This document shows, one piece after another, positions 25,401 through 34,338 of a stretch of DNA of 49,266 nucleotides; positions within the stretch are counted from its first letter, which is position 1; every line of letters starts with the position of its first letter. A program made the translations under genes and the position numbers. The DNA is taken from positions 1-49,266 of the forward strand of contig NZ_LYVO01000053.1 in the NCBI RefSeq assembly GCF_001984055.1. Reading direction: 5' to 3'. Under the pieces are notes generated by a model. It saw nothing but the letters and a program-made list of their open reading frames with translations. It ran no database searches and was not told the origin of the DNA. This stretch comes from Variovorax sp. KK3. Lineage in GTDB: Bacteria > Pseudomonadota > Gammaproteobacteria > Burkholderiales > Burkholderiaceae_C.

Positions 25401-27163
25401 GAAGCGGCAACGATACGCTCGATGGCTGGGACGGCAACGACCTGCTGCAGGGCGGCGACGGCAACGACTATCTGATGGGCGGTGCAGGCAGCGACGTACT
25501 CGAAGGCGGTGACGGAGACGACGTGCTCAACGGCGTGGCGACGAATACCTACCGAACGGGCAGCCCGTACACCTTGACTGAAGTCGACGTCCTCGACGGC
25601 GGGCGAGGTAACGACGAACTGCGGGGCAGCACCGGGGACGACGTGTACGTGTTCGGTCGCGGGTACGGCGTCGACCGGATCTTGGAGTACTCGAAAGGCA
25701 CAGGCACCGGCAACGTCATCCGCTTCAACAGCGACGTGGCTCCGAGTGATGTGGTCGGATTGCGAGATACCCCGAGAGGCTCTCCGGCGTTTTGGTTGAG
25801 CGCCACGGATCAGCTCTTCGTCAGCGATCTTCAGTACATCGCACGCGTGGAGTTCGCCGATGGCACCGTCTGGAACCAGGCCCATTTGGCCGCCCGCATG
25901 ACCGGCACGACGCTGACTGGCACCGGGGCGCAGCTGCCGACGCTGACGGCGAGGCTGGGCAATCAAATTCGCATGGACCTTCCGAAAGGCCTCTTCACGG
26001 CGGGCAGCAAAAGCGGGGCGCTGACCTATTCGCTCGAAAGGCCGCCGAAGGGACTGACGATCGATGCCAAGACCGGCCAGTTGTCGGGCGTCTTGCACGA
26101 TGCCGTGTGGGGCGACCTTACGGTGTGGGTGACTGCGACCGACGAACTGGGTTTCGCCAAGGCTTCGCCGATGACGGTCCGGACCGTCGGCGCGGCCGGC
26201 GTCATCACGGGCACGGCTGGCCAGGACGTCTTGATCGGCACCGATGGCGATGAATCCCTGGATGGACTTGCCGGCGCCGACCAGATGGCCGGTGGCGCCG
26301 GGAACGACACCTACACCGTCGACAACGTAACCGACACCATCGTCGAACAAGCCGGCGAAGGCAACGACACCGTGCGCAGCGCCGTCAGCCACACGCTGGC
26401 GGCCAACGTCGAGACGCTCGTGTTGATCGGCACCGGCGCCATCAACGGCACCGGGAACGCGCTCGACAACGCGCTGCACGCGGGGCCAGGCAACAACGTG
26501 CTCGACGGCCTGGGCGGCAACGACACCGCGGTCTACGAACTGGCCGGCTCGGCGGTGAAGGTCAGCCTGGCCACGGGCGCAGCGCAGGCCACCGGCGGCA
26601 GCGGCACCGACACGCTGCGCAACATCGAGAACCTCACCGGCAGCAAGTTCAACGACACCTTGACCGGCGACGCCATGGCGAACGTGCTGGCGGGCGGTGC
26701 CGGCAACGACGTGCTAGAAGGCGGGGCTGGAAACGACACGCTCGATGGCGGCGTGGGCAACGACACGCTCAATGGTGGATCGGGCAACGACATCTACGTC
26801 TTCGGCCGCGGCAGCCAGCGCGACACCATCACCGACGCCGATGCGAGCGTGGGCAATGCCGACGTGGTGGCCTTCGGCAGCGACGTTCGCGCAGACCAGC
26901 TCTGGTTCCGCAAGGCCGGCAACAACCTCGAAGTGAGCATCATCGGCACCGACGACAAGCTCACGGTGAACAACTGGTACCTGGGCCAGCAGCACCATGT
27001 CGAGTCGTTCAAGACCAGCAACGGCGCGACCACGCTCGACAGCCAGGTGCAGGCACTGGTCGACGCCATGGCGGGCTTCGCGCCGCCCGCGGCCGGGCAG
27101 ACCACGCTGCCGCCGGACTACCAGAGCAAGCTGAAGGTAGTGATCGCCGCGAACTGGCACTGA
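19454..27163 (+). CDS. Giant RTX protein with N-terminal lipase domain, exported by type I secretion
   Basis: 2569 residues, start supported by AGGGA seven bases upstream. Residues ~1-450 form an alpha/beta-hydrolase lipase: SFRSTEF (oxyanion region), nucleophile elbow G160-YSLGG with Ser162, and a candidate catalytic His434 in DTHSLVLIVDSL. A helical region follows to ~700. Calcium-binding GGxGxDxLx repeat blocks occupy about 710-760, 910-960, 1020-1335, 1385-1430, 1735-1850, 1950-2075 and 2250-2455. They are interrupted by two cadherin-like/dystroglycan-type domains (~1530-1730), a third similar domain (~2160-2245) and several hemolysin-type calcium-binding-related modules. The last ~125 residues match the tail of the RTX protein at 39902 and are the likely export signal. 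Probable substrates are phospholipids or other esters; specificity is not visible. Confidence 0.93.
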   Translation: MTSNPTIADYLKYADLQMAAEAFIKNPDTGSLSAEGRELTEALIDGNNHASRFTEVQAIQFAKHWVALDQQANTSTGFSGTLFKCVKDDPSTGAKAGEVVMSFRSTEFIDDAARDNQATNTLEIAATGYAWGQIRDMEAWYQSLKDRGLVSKEQGFAVTGYSLGGHLATVFNLLHGPTAPQADQANVRQVVTFNGAGVGGFDQSIGLKALVEQFTAACARGPVFTDEFLTQIYGRAEAALAAGQPVSISDWAALRALVNPPPDSGALVDAKTRKQAQMVIDAIGRVDVICGEVRRLIGIGSGDGKSPVHVARGQIEQANLGYQMALLEVGQHSDAASLLRGLALTYGKKAYLSTNPENQFDVVGATNPSAVSNSQWHIGTDVRVFIEDQPLYRGGVAIEALSETLKHTLAVSFAQFNVKLLIDGYATKDFGDTHSLVLIVDSLNLQNTLLQMLPAEKRTGETADKLLDDILRSASNLKRVDGDAVVGTGQGKSEGDVLENVLNALADLALGPLAGPRLKGSAEGNTWHRVEDEQGFTGRDAFYNVLDRIRRSEFYKSAVAGDLALALEATSGSELASRAHTDFAAFAALYSLSPFVLSSGKPGALEALVGDAWGALYADWQADKTALADGARADELRITDQWLQDRAALVELKKKFGIDNASYDSAIGNDKDIIWEDRYVDFTIHRAGLADATYVRFGDDADDADLTGGSHNDRLYGGAGADTLTGGQGSDHLQGDSGNDSLDGGEGNDTLLGGTGSDTYRFVGSWGADTVIDADGAGAIEVDGTVLQGGRKIAEGVWRNDEQRVLYTLAGDDAAPMLVIQADARPGTIMVRKWREGDLGLAMQDEQQGGEPVRVFIGDQRAPRTGIEIDEHIGPDSNAFDVYKWSATEWAADGTLIGGVVEEGFSDSIRGTAGRDRISGLAGNDALDGREGDDHIEGGAADDLIGGGEGEDVIFGGDGDDYINSSANLSVFGRWTPRDVWLAPQGREIKTQGARWGVYYEPEADGDKVAVWYGSAAPSGTDGDFVDGGAGDDRVVAGGGSDYVQGGQGDDMIDGMGGNDVLEGGDGKDRLQGDGVDEPGYMNSVDGRYHGADFIDGGAGDDVLDGGGKDDALFGGAGDDTIRGDDVGNTGGKAYLPLVYHGNDLLYGEAGNDYLEGGGGGDSLDGGAGDDELVGDTDARNVAAPAHHLLAWGDDALNGGDGNDRLFGGGKDDVLRGGAGNDALWGDQDDLALPGEFHGNDELDGGEGADYLVGGGKDDTLHGGAGNDTLRGDDDPEKVATEFHGADYLDGGAGDDRLEGMGGNDVLLGGEGNDYLDGGEGADYMQGGAGDDVYVVDNEGDVIDEEAPSGDAPASIDGVASAFSYTLGAHLDNLTLTGTASIDATGNALNNSIVGNAGNNVLEGGAGDDWLSGGRGDDVYVFNRGDGRDWIDNFDVVEKASAPDERGVGDTLRFGAGIQASDVVGYRFGDDIVFHIKGTSDQIGVLGHHDSGGAGGAVMLDHKIDRVEFADGTAWDQAMLESVAERSVANHAPTATKTVPTLQARVGTAFSYTVAADTIVDSDAWDAITYSIETLEGLNAPAWLTFDTATRRFSGTPDADSVGTLRLRLWGHDTYGASVSTTVNLSVQAANQAPVVARPLQDQSARQNTSFSYSVPTDAFADFDSAGSLAYAATMADGSDLPSWLHFDAATRTFSGKPGTAGTLSVKVSARDSDGASGSYVFDIVIASSTIQGTNGDDRLTGGAGDETLVGLGGKDTLVGNGGDDILEGGAGDDWLIGDELHYASTATGDDRLEGGDGNDTLEGGKGADTLLGGSGNDELTGGEGDDFIDGGAGSDEMYGNSGNDTFYVERIEGNESIHDFGLGADRLVLGGYRPRDLSVSYKNSALVLRAADGSTLGLSSYFSRPDLADLPIEFADGTVWRRSDIHAMLNLPQLVWPDMYDLEIDEWGTDRMHGSDYSDVLFGLGGDDVIFGYGGKDHLHGGSGNDTLDGWDGNDLLQGGDGNDYLMGGAGSDVLEGGDGDDVLNGVATNTYRTGSPYTLTEVDVLDGGRGNDELRGSTGDDVYVFGRGYGVDRILEYSKGTGTGNVIRFNSDVAPSDVVGLRDTPRGSPAFWLSATDQLFVSDLQYIARVEFADGTVWNQAHLAARMTGTTLTGTGAQLPTLTARLGNQIRMDLPKGLFTAGSKSGALTYSLERPPKGLTIDAKTGQLSGVLHDAVWGDLTVWVTATDELGFAKASPMTVRTVGAAGVITGTAGQDVLIGTDGDESLDGLAGADQMAGGAGNDTYTVDNVTDTIVEQAGEGNDTVRSAVSHTLAANVETLVLIGTGAINGTGNALDNALHAGPGNNVLDGLGGNDTAVYELAGSAVKVSLATGAAQATGGSGTDTLRNIENLTGSKFNDTLTGDAMANVLAGGAGNDVLEGGAGNDTLDGGVGNDTLNGGSGNDIYVFGRGSQRDTITDADASVGNADVVAFGSDVRADQLWFRKAGNNLEVSIIGTDDKLTVNNWYLGQQHHVESFKTSNGATTLDSQVQALVDAMAGFAPPAAGQTTLPPDYQSKLKVVIAANWH
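22721..23440 (+). repeat. Higher-order repeat of RTX triplets inside the lipase gene
   Basis: From residue 1090 the RTX nonamers are organised into units of 51, 51, 46 and 46 residues. Each unit begins HG(A/N)D or a variant, contains three or four glycine/aspartate nonamers (often GGGKDD in the second position) and ends in GD plus a variable loop. Four units run from residue 1090 to 1284, where a fifth begins. The loops break the parallel beta-roll at regular intervals. Confidence 0.75.
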
Positions 27164-27240
27164 GACGCGAGCGGGCACTGAGGCGCGAATCGCATCGGTC
27201 CACCTGCGAGCCAAGATGCTTGCACCCGGGGCGGATGAGC

Positions 27241-27270
27241 GAGTCCGGCAGCGGCGTTCTCTGCCGGCTC
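27241..27270. terminator. Hairpin between convergent RTX lipase and glpK
   Basis: GAGTCCGGCAG (27241-27251) pairs with CTGCCGGCTC (27261-27270), with a single bulged T and a 9-nt loop. It lies immediately beside the glpK stop codon and 77 bp beyond the RTX lipase stop. There is no T-run on either strand, so it may block read-through or stabilise 3' ends rather than act as a classical intrinsic terminator. Confidence 0.5.
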
Positions 27271-27271
27271 G

Positions 27272-28768
27272 TCAGATTAGCGTCGCCCGCCTCACGGCCA
27301 GTTCCCACAGCGCCATCTTCTCTTCCGCCTTCGCCCGGCTCAGCGTCGGCATGAAGCGGCGCTCCACCCGCCACTGCTTCGACAGCTCGCCCACGTCGCG
27401 GTAGACGCCCGTCGACAGTCCCGCGAGGTAGGCGGCGCCCAGGGCCGTGGTCTCGATGACTTCGGGCCGCACCACCGGAATGCCCAGCAAGTCGGCCTGG
27501 AACTGCATCAGCAGGTCGTTGACGGCAGCGCCGCCGTCGACGCGCAGTTCGGCCACCGGCGTGCCGCCGGCCGCCACCGCGTCGCGGCTCATGGCCTGCA
27601 GCAGAGCGGCACTCTGGTAGGCGATGCTTTCCAACGCGGCGCGGGCGATGTGGGCGACCGTGGTGCCGCGCGTCAGGCCGGTGATGGTGCCGCGGGCATC
27701 GGCGTCCCAGTAAGGCGCGCCGAGGCCGGTGAAGGCGGGCACAATCATCACGCCGCCGGCATCGGGCACGCTCTCGGCCAGCGCCTGCACTTGCGCGCTG
27801 CCCTGGATCGCCTTCAGGCCATCGCGCAGCCACTGAACGACCGCGCCGCCGACGAACACGCTGCCTTCCATCGCGTACTGCGGCGGCATGTTGCCGGCCT
27901 GCGCGGCGCTAGTGACCAGCAGGCCGTTCTGCGAAGGCTGGAACGCGCCGCCCGTGTGCATCAGCAGGAAGCAGCCGGTGCCGTAGGTGTTCTTGGCCAT
28001 GCCGGCATCGAAGCAGGCCTGGCCGAAGAGGGCACTCTGCTGGTCGCCGGCCACGCCGCCGATGGGCAGCGGGCGATCGAAGAGCCCGGCGTCGGTGTCG
28101 GCGAAGTGCGCGCTCGAAGGCTTGACGGCCGGCATCAGCGAGGCGGGGATGTCCAGCAGCTTCAGCAGCTCTTCGTCCCACTGGTGGGTGTGCACGTTGA
28201 ACAGCATGGTGCGCGACGCATTGCTGACGTCGCTCACGTGCTGCTTGCCGCCGGTCAGCTGCCAGATGAGCCAGCTGTCGACCGTGCCGAAGGCCAGCTC
28301 GCCGCGCTCGGCCGCGGCGCGCGCGCCGGGCACGTTGTCGAGCAGCCAGCGCAGCTTGGTACCGGAGAAATACGCGTCGATGACCAGGCCGGTCTTCTGC
28401 TGGATCAGGCCCGTCATGCCGTCATCGCGCAGCTTCGCGCAAAGCGGCTCGGCGCGCCGGTCTTGCCAGACGATCGCGTGGTGCACGGGCTGGCCGGTCT
28501 TGCGGTTCCACAGCACGGTGGTCTCGCGCTGGTTGGTGATGCCGACGGCGTGGATGTCGGCGGCCGTCAACTGCGCCTTGACGAGTACCTCGCGTGCGGT
28601 GGCCAATTGGCTGGTCCAGATCTCGTTCGGGTCGTGCTCCACCCAGCCGGGCTGCGGATAGATCTGCGTGAGTTCCTTCTGGGCCAGCGCGACGATGCGG
28701 CCCTCGCGGTCGAACACGATGCTGCGGGAGCTGGAGGTGCCCTGGTCCAGGGCGAGCAGGTAGGTCAT
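27272..28768 (-). CDS. glpK: Glycerol kinase
   Basis: 498 residues, the normal size. The FGGY-family N-terminus reads ALDQGTSSSRSIVFDREG, and GWVEHDPNEIW follows as in other glycerol kinases. VWQDRRAEPLC, the TYGTGCF phosphate-loop region and FVPAFTG-type and RVDGGAAVND motifs are also present. The enzyme converts glycerol and ATP to sn-glycerol-3-phosphate in the cytoplasm. It lies 10 bp behind glpR in the same direction with GAGGA before its ATG, so the two are co-transcribed. Together with glpD and the importer on the other strand it completes the glycerol pathway. Confidence 0.97.
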   Translation of the reverse strand: MTYLLALDQGTSSSRSIVFDREGRIVALAQKELTQIYPQPGWVEHDPNEIWTSQLATAREVLVKAQLTAADIHAVGITNQRETTVLWNRKTGQPVHHAIVWQDRRAEPLCAKLRDDGMTGLIQQKTGLVIDAYFSGTKLRWLLDNVPGARAAAERGELAFGTVDSWLIWQLTGGKQHVSDVSNASRTMLFNVHTHQWDEELLKLLDIPASLMPAVKPSSAHFADTDAGLFDRPLPIGGVAGDQQSALFGQACFDAGMAKNTYGTGCFLLMHTGGAFQPSQNGLLVTSAAQAGNMPPQYAMEGSVFVGGAVVQWLRDGLKAIQGSAQVQALAESVPDAGGVMIVPAFTGLGAPYWDADARGTITGLTRGTTVAHIARAALESIAYQSAALLQAMSRDAVAAGGTPVAELRVDGGAAVNDLLMQFQADLLGIPVVRPEVIETTALGAAYLAGLSTGVYRDVGELSKQWRVERRFMPTLSRAKAEEKMALWELAVRRATLI

Positions 28769-28778
28769 GACGATGTCC

Positions 28779-29549
28779 TCAATGTTCGCGTGCGATCTCG
28801 CAGCGTACCTGGGCCTGTTCCAGCAGTTCGGGAAAAGGCACGGGCGGTTCGTCGTCGGTGTAGAGGCAGTCGATCTGCGAGAGCTTGGCCAGCTCCACCA
28901 TCGCGGGCCGGTTGAACTTGCTGGCGTCGGCGGCCAGCCACACCTCGCGCGCCTGGGCGATGATGGTCTGCGCCACCTTCACCTCGCGCAGGTCGAAGTC
29001 GCGCAGCGTGCCGTCGGCCTCGATGCCCGACACGCCGATCACGGCGATGTCGACCTTGAACTGGCGGATGAAGTCGACCGTGGCCTCGCCCACGATCGCC
29101 CGGTCGCGCGGCCGCACCGAGCCGCCGGCCACGATCACCTCGCAATTCGGGTTGCCGCTCAGGATGGCCGCGACGTTGAGGTTGTTGGTGATCACCCTCA
29201 AGCCCGAGTGATGCATCAAGGCCTTGGCGATCGCCTCGGTGGTGGTGCCGATGTTGAGGATCAACGAGCAATCGTTCGGCACCTGCGCGGCCACGGCGCG
29301 CGCGATGCGCGCCTTGCCTTCGGCGTTCAGGCTTTCGCGCTGCTGGTAGCCGATGTTCTGCACGGTCGAGCTCGGTACCCGCACGCCGCCGTGAAAGCGC
29401 GTCAGCAGGCCTTCGTCGGCCAGGCGCTGCACGTCGCGACGCACCGTCTGCAGGGTCACGTCGAGCATGTCGGCGAGCTGCTCGACGCTGATCGACCCGC
29501 GCGCTCGCACGGTGTTCAGAAGCTTGAGTTGGCGGGGATTCGAATTCAC
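28779..29549 (-). CDS. glpR: DeoR-family glycerol-3-phosphate regulon repressor
   Basis: 256 residues from a GTG start. A DeoR helix-turn-helix occupies ~1-57 (ISVEQLADMLDVTLQTVRRD), followed by a DeoR sugar-phosphate sensor domain with SLILNIGTTTEAIA. It is divergent from glpD and directly upstream of glpK, the usual place for GlpR. It is expected to repress both arms of the regulon and to be released by glycerol-3-phosphate. Its own promoter shares the 80-bp space with glpD. Confidence 0.93.
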   Translation of the reverse strand: MNSNPRQLKLLNTVRARGSISVEQLADMLDVTLQTVRRDVQRLADEGLLTRFHGGVRVPSSTVQNIGYQQRESLNAEGKARIARAVAAQVPNDCSLILNIGTTTEAIAKALMHHSGLRVITNNLNVAAILSGNPNCEVIVAGGSVRPRDRAIVGEATVDFIRQFKVDIAVIGVSGIEADGTLRDFDLREVKVAQTIIAQAREVWLAADASKFNRPAMVELAKLSQIDCLYTDDEPPVPFPELLEQAQVRCEIAREH

Positions 29550-29565
29550 GCGGGACCGACTTTAG

Positions 29566-29581
29566 AACGAAAGAAAACGAA
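29566..29581. promoter_or_regulatory. Candidate GlpR operator in the glpR-glpD intergenic region
   Basis: AACGAA occurs at 29566-29571 and again at 29576-29581, exactly 10 bp (one helical turn) apart, in an A-rich stretch within otherwise GC-rich DNA. DeoR-type regulators often bind such short direct or inverted elements, and the site sits between the divergent glpR and glpD starts. The assignment is inferred from position and spacing. Confidence 0.4.
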
Positions 29582-29629
29582 TAGACGGGAGGGTTAACAC
29601 CAGGGAAAATCGCATCGTAAGGAACCAAA

Positions 29630-31312
29630 ATGAAAAAAAGCGAAAACGCCCTGGGCGATATCCGTGAAATAAATCACAGCAACGTGAGCGCCTTCCCAGA
29701 CACCCTTTCCGCCACGCCGGCGGCCCTTGCCGGTTCCGCCGCAGCCACCGACGTCGACGTGCTGATCGTCGGCGGCGGCATCAACGGCTGCGGCATCGCA
29801 CGCGACCTGGCCGGGCGCGGCTTCCGGGTTTTGCTGTGCGAGAAGGACGATCTCGCAGCCCACACCTCGTCGTCTTCCACCAAGCTGATCCATGGCGGCC
29901 TGCGCTACCTCGAGTACTACGAGTTCTCGCTCGTGCGCAAGGCCCTGCAGGAGCGCGAGGTGCTCTTGCGCAGCGCGCCGCACATCATGTGGCCGCTGCG
30001 TTTCGTCATGCCCCACGACCCGTCGATGCGGCCGGCGTGGATGGTGCGCATCGGCCTGTTCCTTTACGACCACTTGGCCCGGCGCGAGGTGCTGCCGGGC
30101 TCGCGCGGCGTCGACCTGCGTGCGCATCCGTCGGGCGTGCCGCTCAAGCCGCAGTGGAAGCGCGGCTTCGTCTATTCCGACGGCTGGGTGGACGACGCAC
30201 GGCTCGTGGCGCTCAACGCGCTCGACGCGCGGGCCAAGGGGGCCGAGGTGCTGACGCGCACGCGCTGCGTGAGCGCGCAGCGCGGGGCCGATGGCTGGAC
30301 CGCCGTGCTCGAAGGCCCCGCCGGCCAGCGCACGGTGCGCGCCCGCGCGGTGGTGAACGCAGCCGGGCCGTGGGCCGAGGCCTTTCTGCGCGGCGTGGCG
30401 CATGCGGCCAAGGGCGAGGCGTTGGCGACGCGGCACCTGCGCCTGGTCAAGGGCAGCCACATCGTGGTGCCGCGCCTGTTCGAACACGACTACGCCTATA
30501 TCTTCCAGAACCAGGACAAGAGGATCATCTTCGCCATTCCGTACCAGCACGACTTCACGCTGATCGGCACCACCGACGTGGAGCTGAGCGGCGACGACCC
30601 GGGCGCGGCGCGCATCGCCGACGAAGAGATCGACTACCTCTGCACGCAGGCCAGCCGCTACTTCGAGAAGCCGGTGCGTCCTGCCGACGTGGTGTGGACC
30701 TATTCGGGCGTGCGCCCGCTGCTCGACGATGCGTCGGGCGACCCCTCGGCCGTGACGCGCGACTACATGCTCGAGTCGAACACCACGTCCGCGCCGCTGC
30801 TGTCGGTGTGGGGCGGCAAGATCACCACCTTTCGCAAGCTGGCGGAAGACGCGGCCGACGAAGTGGGCCGCATGCTGGGGGAGGCGCGCCCGGCCTGGAC
30901 CGACGGCGCTTTCCTGCCGGGCGGCGACCTGTCGGAATGGATCGGCGCCGCGCGCCGGCCTGATGCGGATTTCGAGCGCTTCGTCGAAGCCGTGCGCGCC
31001 AGGCATCCCTGGCTGGACGGCGCGCTGGCGCGTCGGCTGGCCCGCGCTTACGGTGCCCGCATCTCGACGCTGATCGGCGATGCGCAGTCGATGGCGGACA
31101 TGGGCGAGGCGGTCGCGCCCGGCCTGTATGCGCGCGAGCTGCACTACCTGCGCGACGAGGAATGGGCCTGCGCCGGCGACGACGTGCTCTGGCGCCGTTC
31201 GAAGCTGGGCCTGCATCTCACGCCGCAGCAGCGCGAGGGCGTCGACGCCTGGATGCAGCAACAGGCACTCGGCACACAAGAACGACAACGGGAAGGAGTG
31301 GCATGCAACTGA
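29630..31312 (+). CDS. glpD: Aerobic glycerol-3-phosphate dehydrogenase
   Basis: 560 residues, start ATG 29630 with AAGGAA upstream. After a ~40-residue N-terminal extension the FAD-binding motif GGGINGCG (48-55) opens the flavin domain. SSSSTKLIHGGLRYLEYYEF is the characteristic GlpD segment. The enzyme oxidises glycerol-3-phosphate to dihydroxyacetone phosphate at the inner membrane and passes electrons to quinone. Its last 10 bp overlap the start of glpS, which ties enzyme and importer into one transcript. Confidence 0.96.
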   Translation: MKKSENALGDIREINHSNVSAFPDTLSATPAALAGSAAATDVDVLIVGGGINGCGIARDLAGRGFRVLLCEKDDLAAHTSSSSTKLIHGGLRYLEYYEFSLVRKALQEREVLLRSAPHIMWPLRFVMPHDPSMRPAWMVRIGLFLYDHLARREVLPGSRGVDLRAHPSGVPLKPQWKRGFVYSDGWVDDARLVALNALDARAKGAEVLTRTRCVSAQRGADGWTAVLEGPAGQRTVRARAVVNAAGPWAEAFLRGVAHAAKGEALATRHLRLVKGSHIVVPRLFEHDYAYIFQNQDKRIIFAIPYQHDFTLIGTTDVELSGDDPGAARIADEEIDYLCTQASRYFEKPVRPADVVWTYSGVRPLLDDASGDPSAVTRDYMLESNTTSAPLLSVWGGKITTFRKLAEDAADEVGRMLGEARPAWTDGAFLPGGDLSEWIGAARRPDADFERFVEAVRARHPWLDGALARRLARAYGARISTLIGDAQSMADMGEAVAPGLYARELHYLRDEEWACAGDDVLWRRSKLGLHLTPQQREGVDAWMQQQALGTQERQREGVACN

Positions 31313-32379
31313 CCCTCGAGCGCATCACCAAGAAGGTGGGCGCGCAGACCTGGCTCTACGAGCAGAGCATCGCGCCGAAACGCGGCGCGGTGACTGTGCT
31401 GCTCGGCGCTACCCAGTCCGGCAAGACCAGCCTGATGCGGCTGATGGCCGGGCTCGACGCGCCCACCGAGGGCCTGGTGCTGGTCGATGGCAAGAACGTC
31501 ACCGGCGTGCCGGTGCGCGAGCGCAACGTGGCGATGGTGTATCAGCAGTTCATCAACTACCCCTCGCTGAAGGTGGCCGACAACATCGGCTCGCCGCTCA
31601 AGCTGCGCGGCGAAAAGAACATCGAGGCGCGCGTGCGCGAGCTGGCCGACAAGCTCAGCATCGGCCAGTTTCTCGACCGCTACCCGGCCGAGCTGTCCGG
31701 CGGCCAGCAGCAGCGGGTGGCGCTGGCCCGGGCACTCGCCAAGAACGCGCCGCTGGTGCTGCTCGACGAGCCCCTGGTCAATCTCGACTACAAGCTCCGA
31801 GAAGGCTTGCGCGAAGAGCTGACGCAGCTCTTCGCCACCGGCGATTCGACCGTCATCTACGCCACCACCGAGCCCGGCGAGGCGCTGCTGCTGGGTGGCT
31901 ACACGGCGGTGATGGATGCCGGCAAGCTGCTGCAGTACGGGCCCACGGCCGAGGTCTTCCACGCGCCGCAATCGTTGCGCGTGGCGCGGGCTTTCAGCGA
32001 CCCGCCGATGAATCTGCTGGCCGGCCGTGTGGCGTCTGGCGGCGTGCAGCTCGCCGGCGGCCCGCTCGTGCCGCTGACTTTGTCGGCCGGCATCGACGGC
32101 GCGGTGACAGTGGGATTGCGCGCCAGCGCGCTCGACGTGGCGGCGCGCGAAGGCGACATCGCCATACCCGGCAAGGTGGAGCTGGCCGAGATCTCGGGCT
32201 CGGACACTTTCGTGCACGTCGAGACCCTGGTGGGCGAGCTGGTGGCGCAGCTGACGGGTGTGCACCGCTTCGAGCTGGGAACGGCCATCACGCTGTACTT
32301 TCCGGCTTCGCAGGCCTACGTGTTCGATGCGTCGGAGCGCCTGGCCGTGGCGCCGGCCTGGCGGCGCAAGGGAGCTTGA
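31303..32379 (+). CDS. glpS: Glycerol ABC importer ATPase GlpS, H-loop histidine replaced
   Basis: 358 residues from ATG 31303 (GGAAGGAG upstream), overlapping glpD by 10 bp. Walker A is G35-ATQSGKT, the signature is canonical (L131SGGQ) and Walker B is LVLLDEP. The switch (H-loop) position, normally THD in this family, reads ATTEPG, so residue 189 is Thr instead of His. The C-terminal ~110 residues form an OB/TOBE-like domain as in MalK. GlpS forms a heterodimer with GlpT in the glycerol importer known from Rhizobium. The substitution predicts that its own nucleotide site hydrolyses ATP poorly. Confidence 0.93.
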   Translation: MQLTLERITKKVGAQTWLYEQSIAPKRGAVTVLLGATQSGKTSLMRLMAGLDAPTEGLVLVDGKNVTGVPVRERNVAMVYQQFINYPSLKVADNIGSPLKLRGEKNIEARVRELADKLSIGQFLDRYPAELSGGQQQRVALARALAKNAPLVLLDEPLVNLDYKLREGLREELTQLFATGDSTVIYATTEPGEALLLGGYTAVMDAGKLLQYGPTAEVFHAPQSLRVARAFSDPPMNLLAGRVASGGVQLAGGPLVPLTLSAGIDGAVTVGLRASALDVAAREGDIAIPGKVELAEISGSDTFVHVETLVGELVAQLTGVHRFELGTAITLYFPASQAYVFDASERLAVAPAWRRKGA

Positions 32380-32380
32380 C

Positions 32381-33447
32381 ATGGCGCGCATCGATCTCGA
32401 CCTGGCCCACGCCTACCGCCCCAACCCGACGCAGGAGAGCGACTACGCGCTGCTGCCGCTGACCATGAGCTTCCGCGACGGCGGTGCCTATGCTCTGCTC
32501 GGGCCTTCGGGCTGCGGCAAGACGACGATGCTCAACATCATCTCGGGCCTGCTGGTGCCTTCGCAGGGCACCGTGAGCTTCGATGGGCGCGACGTCACGC
32601 ATGCGTCACCGCAGGAACGCAACATCGCGCAGGTGTTCCAGTTCCCGGTGATCTACGACACCATGACCGTGGCGGAGAACCTGGCCTTCCCCTTGCGCAA
32701 CCGCAAGCTGCCGGCGGAGCAGATCAAAAAGCGCGTGGGCGAGATCGCCGAGATGCTCGACATGAGCGGCCAGCTCAACCAGCGCGCGGCCAACCTGGCG
32801 GCCGATGCCAAGCAGAAGATATCGCTGGGCCGCGGGCTGGTGCGCAGCGACGTGTCGGCGGTGCTGTTCGACGAGCCGCTGACGGTGATCGACCCCAACC
32901 TCAAGTGGCAGCTGCGGCGCAAGCTGAAGCAGATTCACCGCGAACTCAAGCTCACGCTGATCTACGTCACGCACGACCAGGTGGAGGCCCTGACCTTCGC
33001 CGAAGAAGTGGTGGTGATGACGCGCGGCAAGGCCGTGCAGGTGGGCAGCGCCGACGCGCTGTTCGAGCGGCCGGCCCACACCTTCGTCGGGCATTTCATC
33101 GGGTCGCCGGGCATGAACTTCCTGCCGGTGCAGAGCAGCGGCTGGTCGCTGGAGGTCGGCGGCATGCAGCTGACCACCACGCGCACCTTGCCCGAAGGCG
33201 CGCTCAAGCTCGGCATCCGGCCCGAATACGTAACGCTCGCGGCACCCAACGCGCCCGGCGCGCTGCAGGCCACCGTGACGCAGCTGCAGGACGTGGGCAC
33301 GCACCAGATGCTGACGGCGCAGGTGGGGGAAAGCACGCTCAAGGCGCGGCTGGATTCCGATGCGACGGTGCCGGGCAAGGGTGAGCCTGTGTGGCTGAAG
33401 GTGGTGGATACGCACACCTGCTTCTATCGGGACGAGGAGCTCGTTGC

Positions 33448-33451
<4 letters not shown>
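32381..33451 (+). CDS. glpT: Glycerol ABC importer ATPase GlpT, degenerate signature motif
   Basis: 356 residues from ATG 32381, one base after the glpS stop. Walker A is G41-PSGCGKT, Walker B ends LFDEP and the H-loop His198 is present (YVTHDQVEA). The signature motif, normally LSGGQ, is L139AADAKQK. It is therefore the mirror image of GlpS: intact nucleotide-binding and switch residues but no usable signature. A TOBE-like C-terminal domain follows. Its TGA overlaps the start of glpP (ATGA). The name is the Rhizobium glpSTPQUV one and does not mean the enteric GlpT glycerol-3-phosphate antiporter. Confidence 0.92.

Positions 33452-34334
<883 letters not shown>

Positions 34335-34338
<4 letters not shown>

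Noticed and set aside
21580..27163. Regular short repeats resembling a CRISPR or satellite array
   Set aside because: They lie in one open frame and encode glycine/aspartate nonamers of an RTX protein with 27-bp periodicity and no spacers.
27158..27195. Direct repeat around the RTX lipase stop (GGCACTGAG-CGCGA twice)
   Set aside because: Short, imperfect and probably a chance or slippage duplication at the stop codon; no functional reading suggested.
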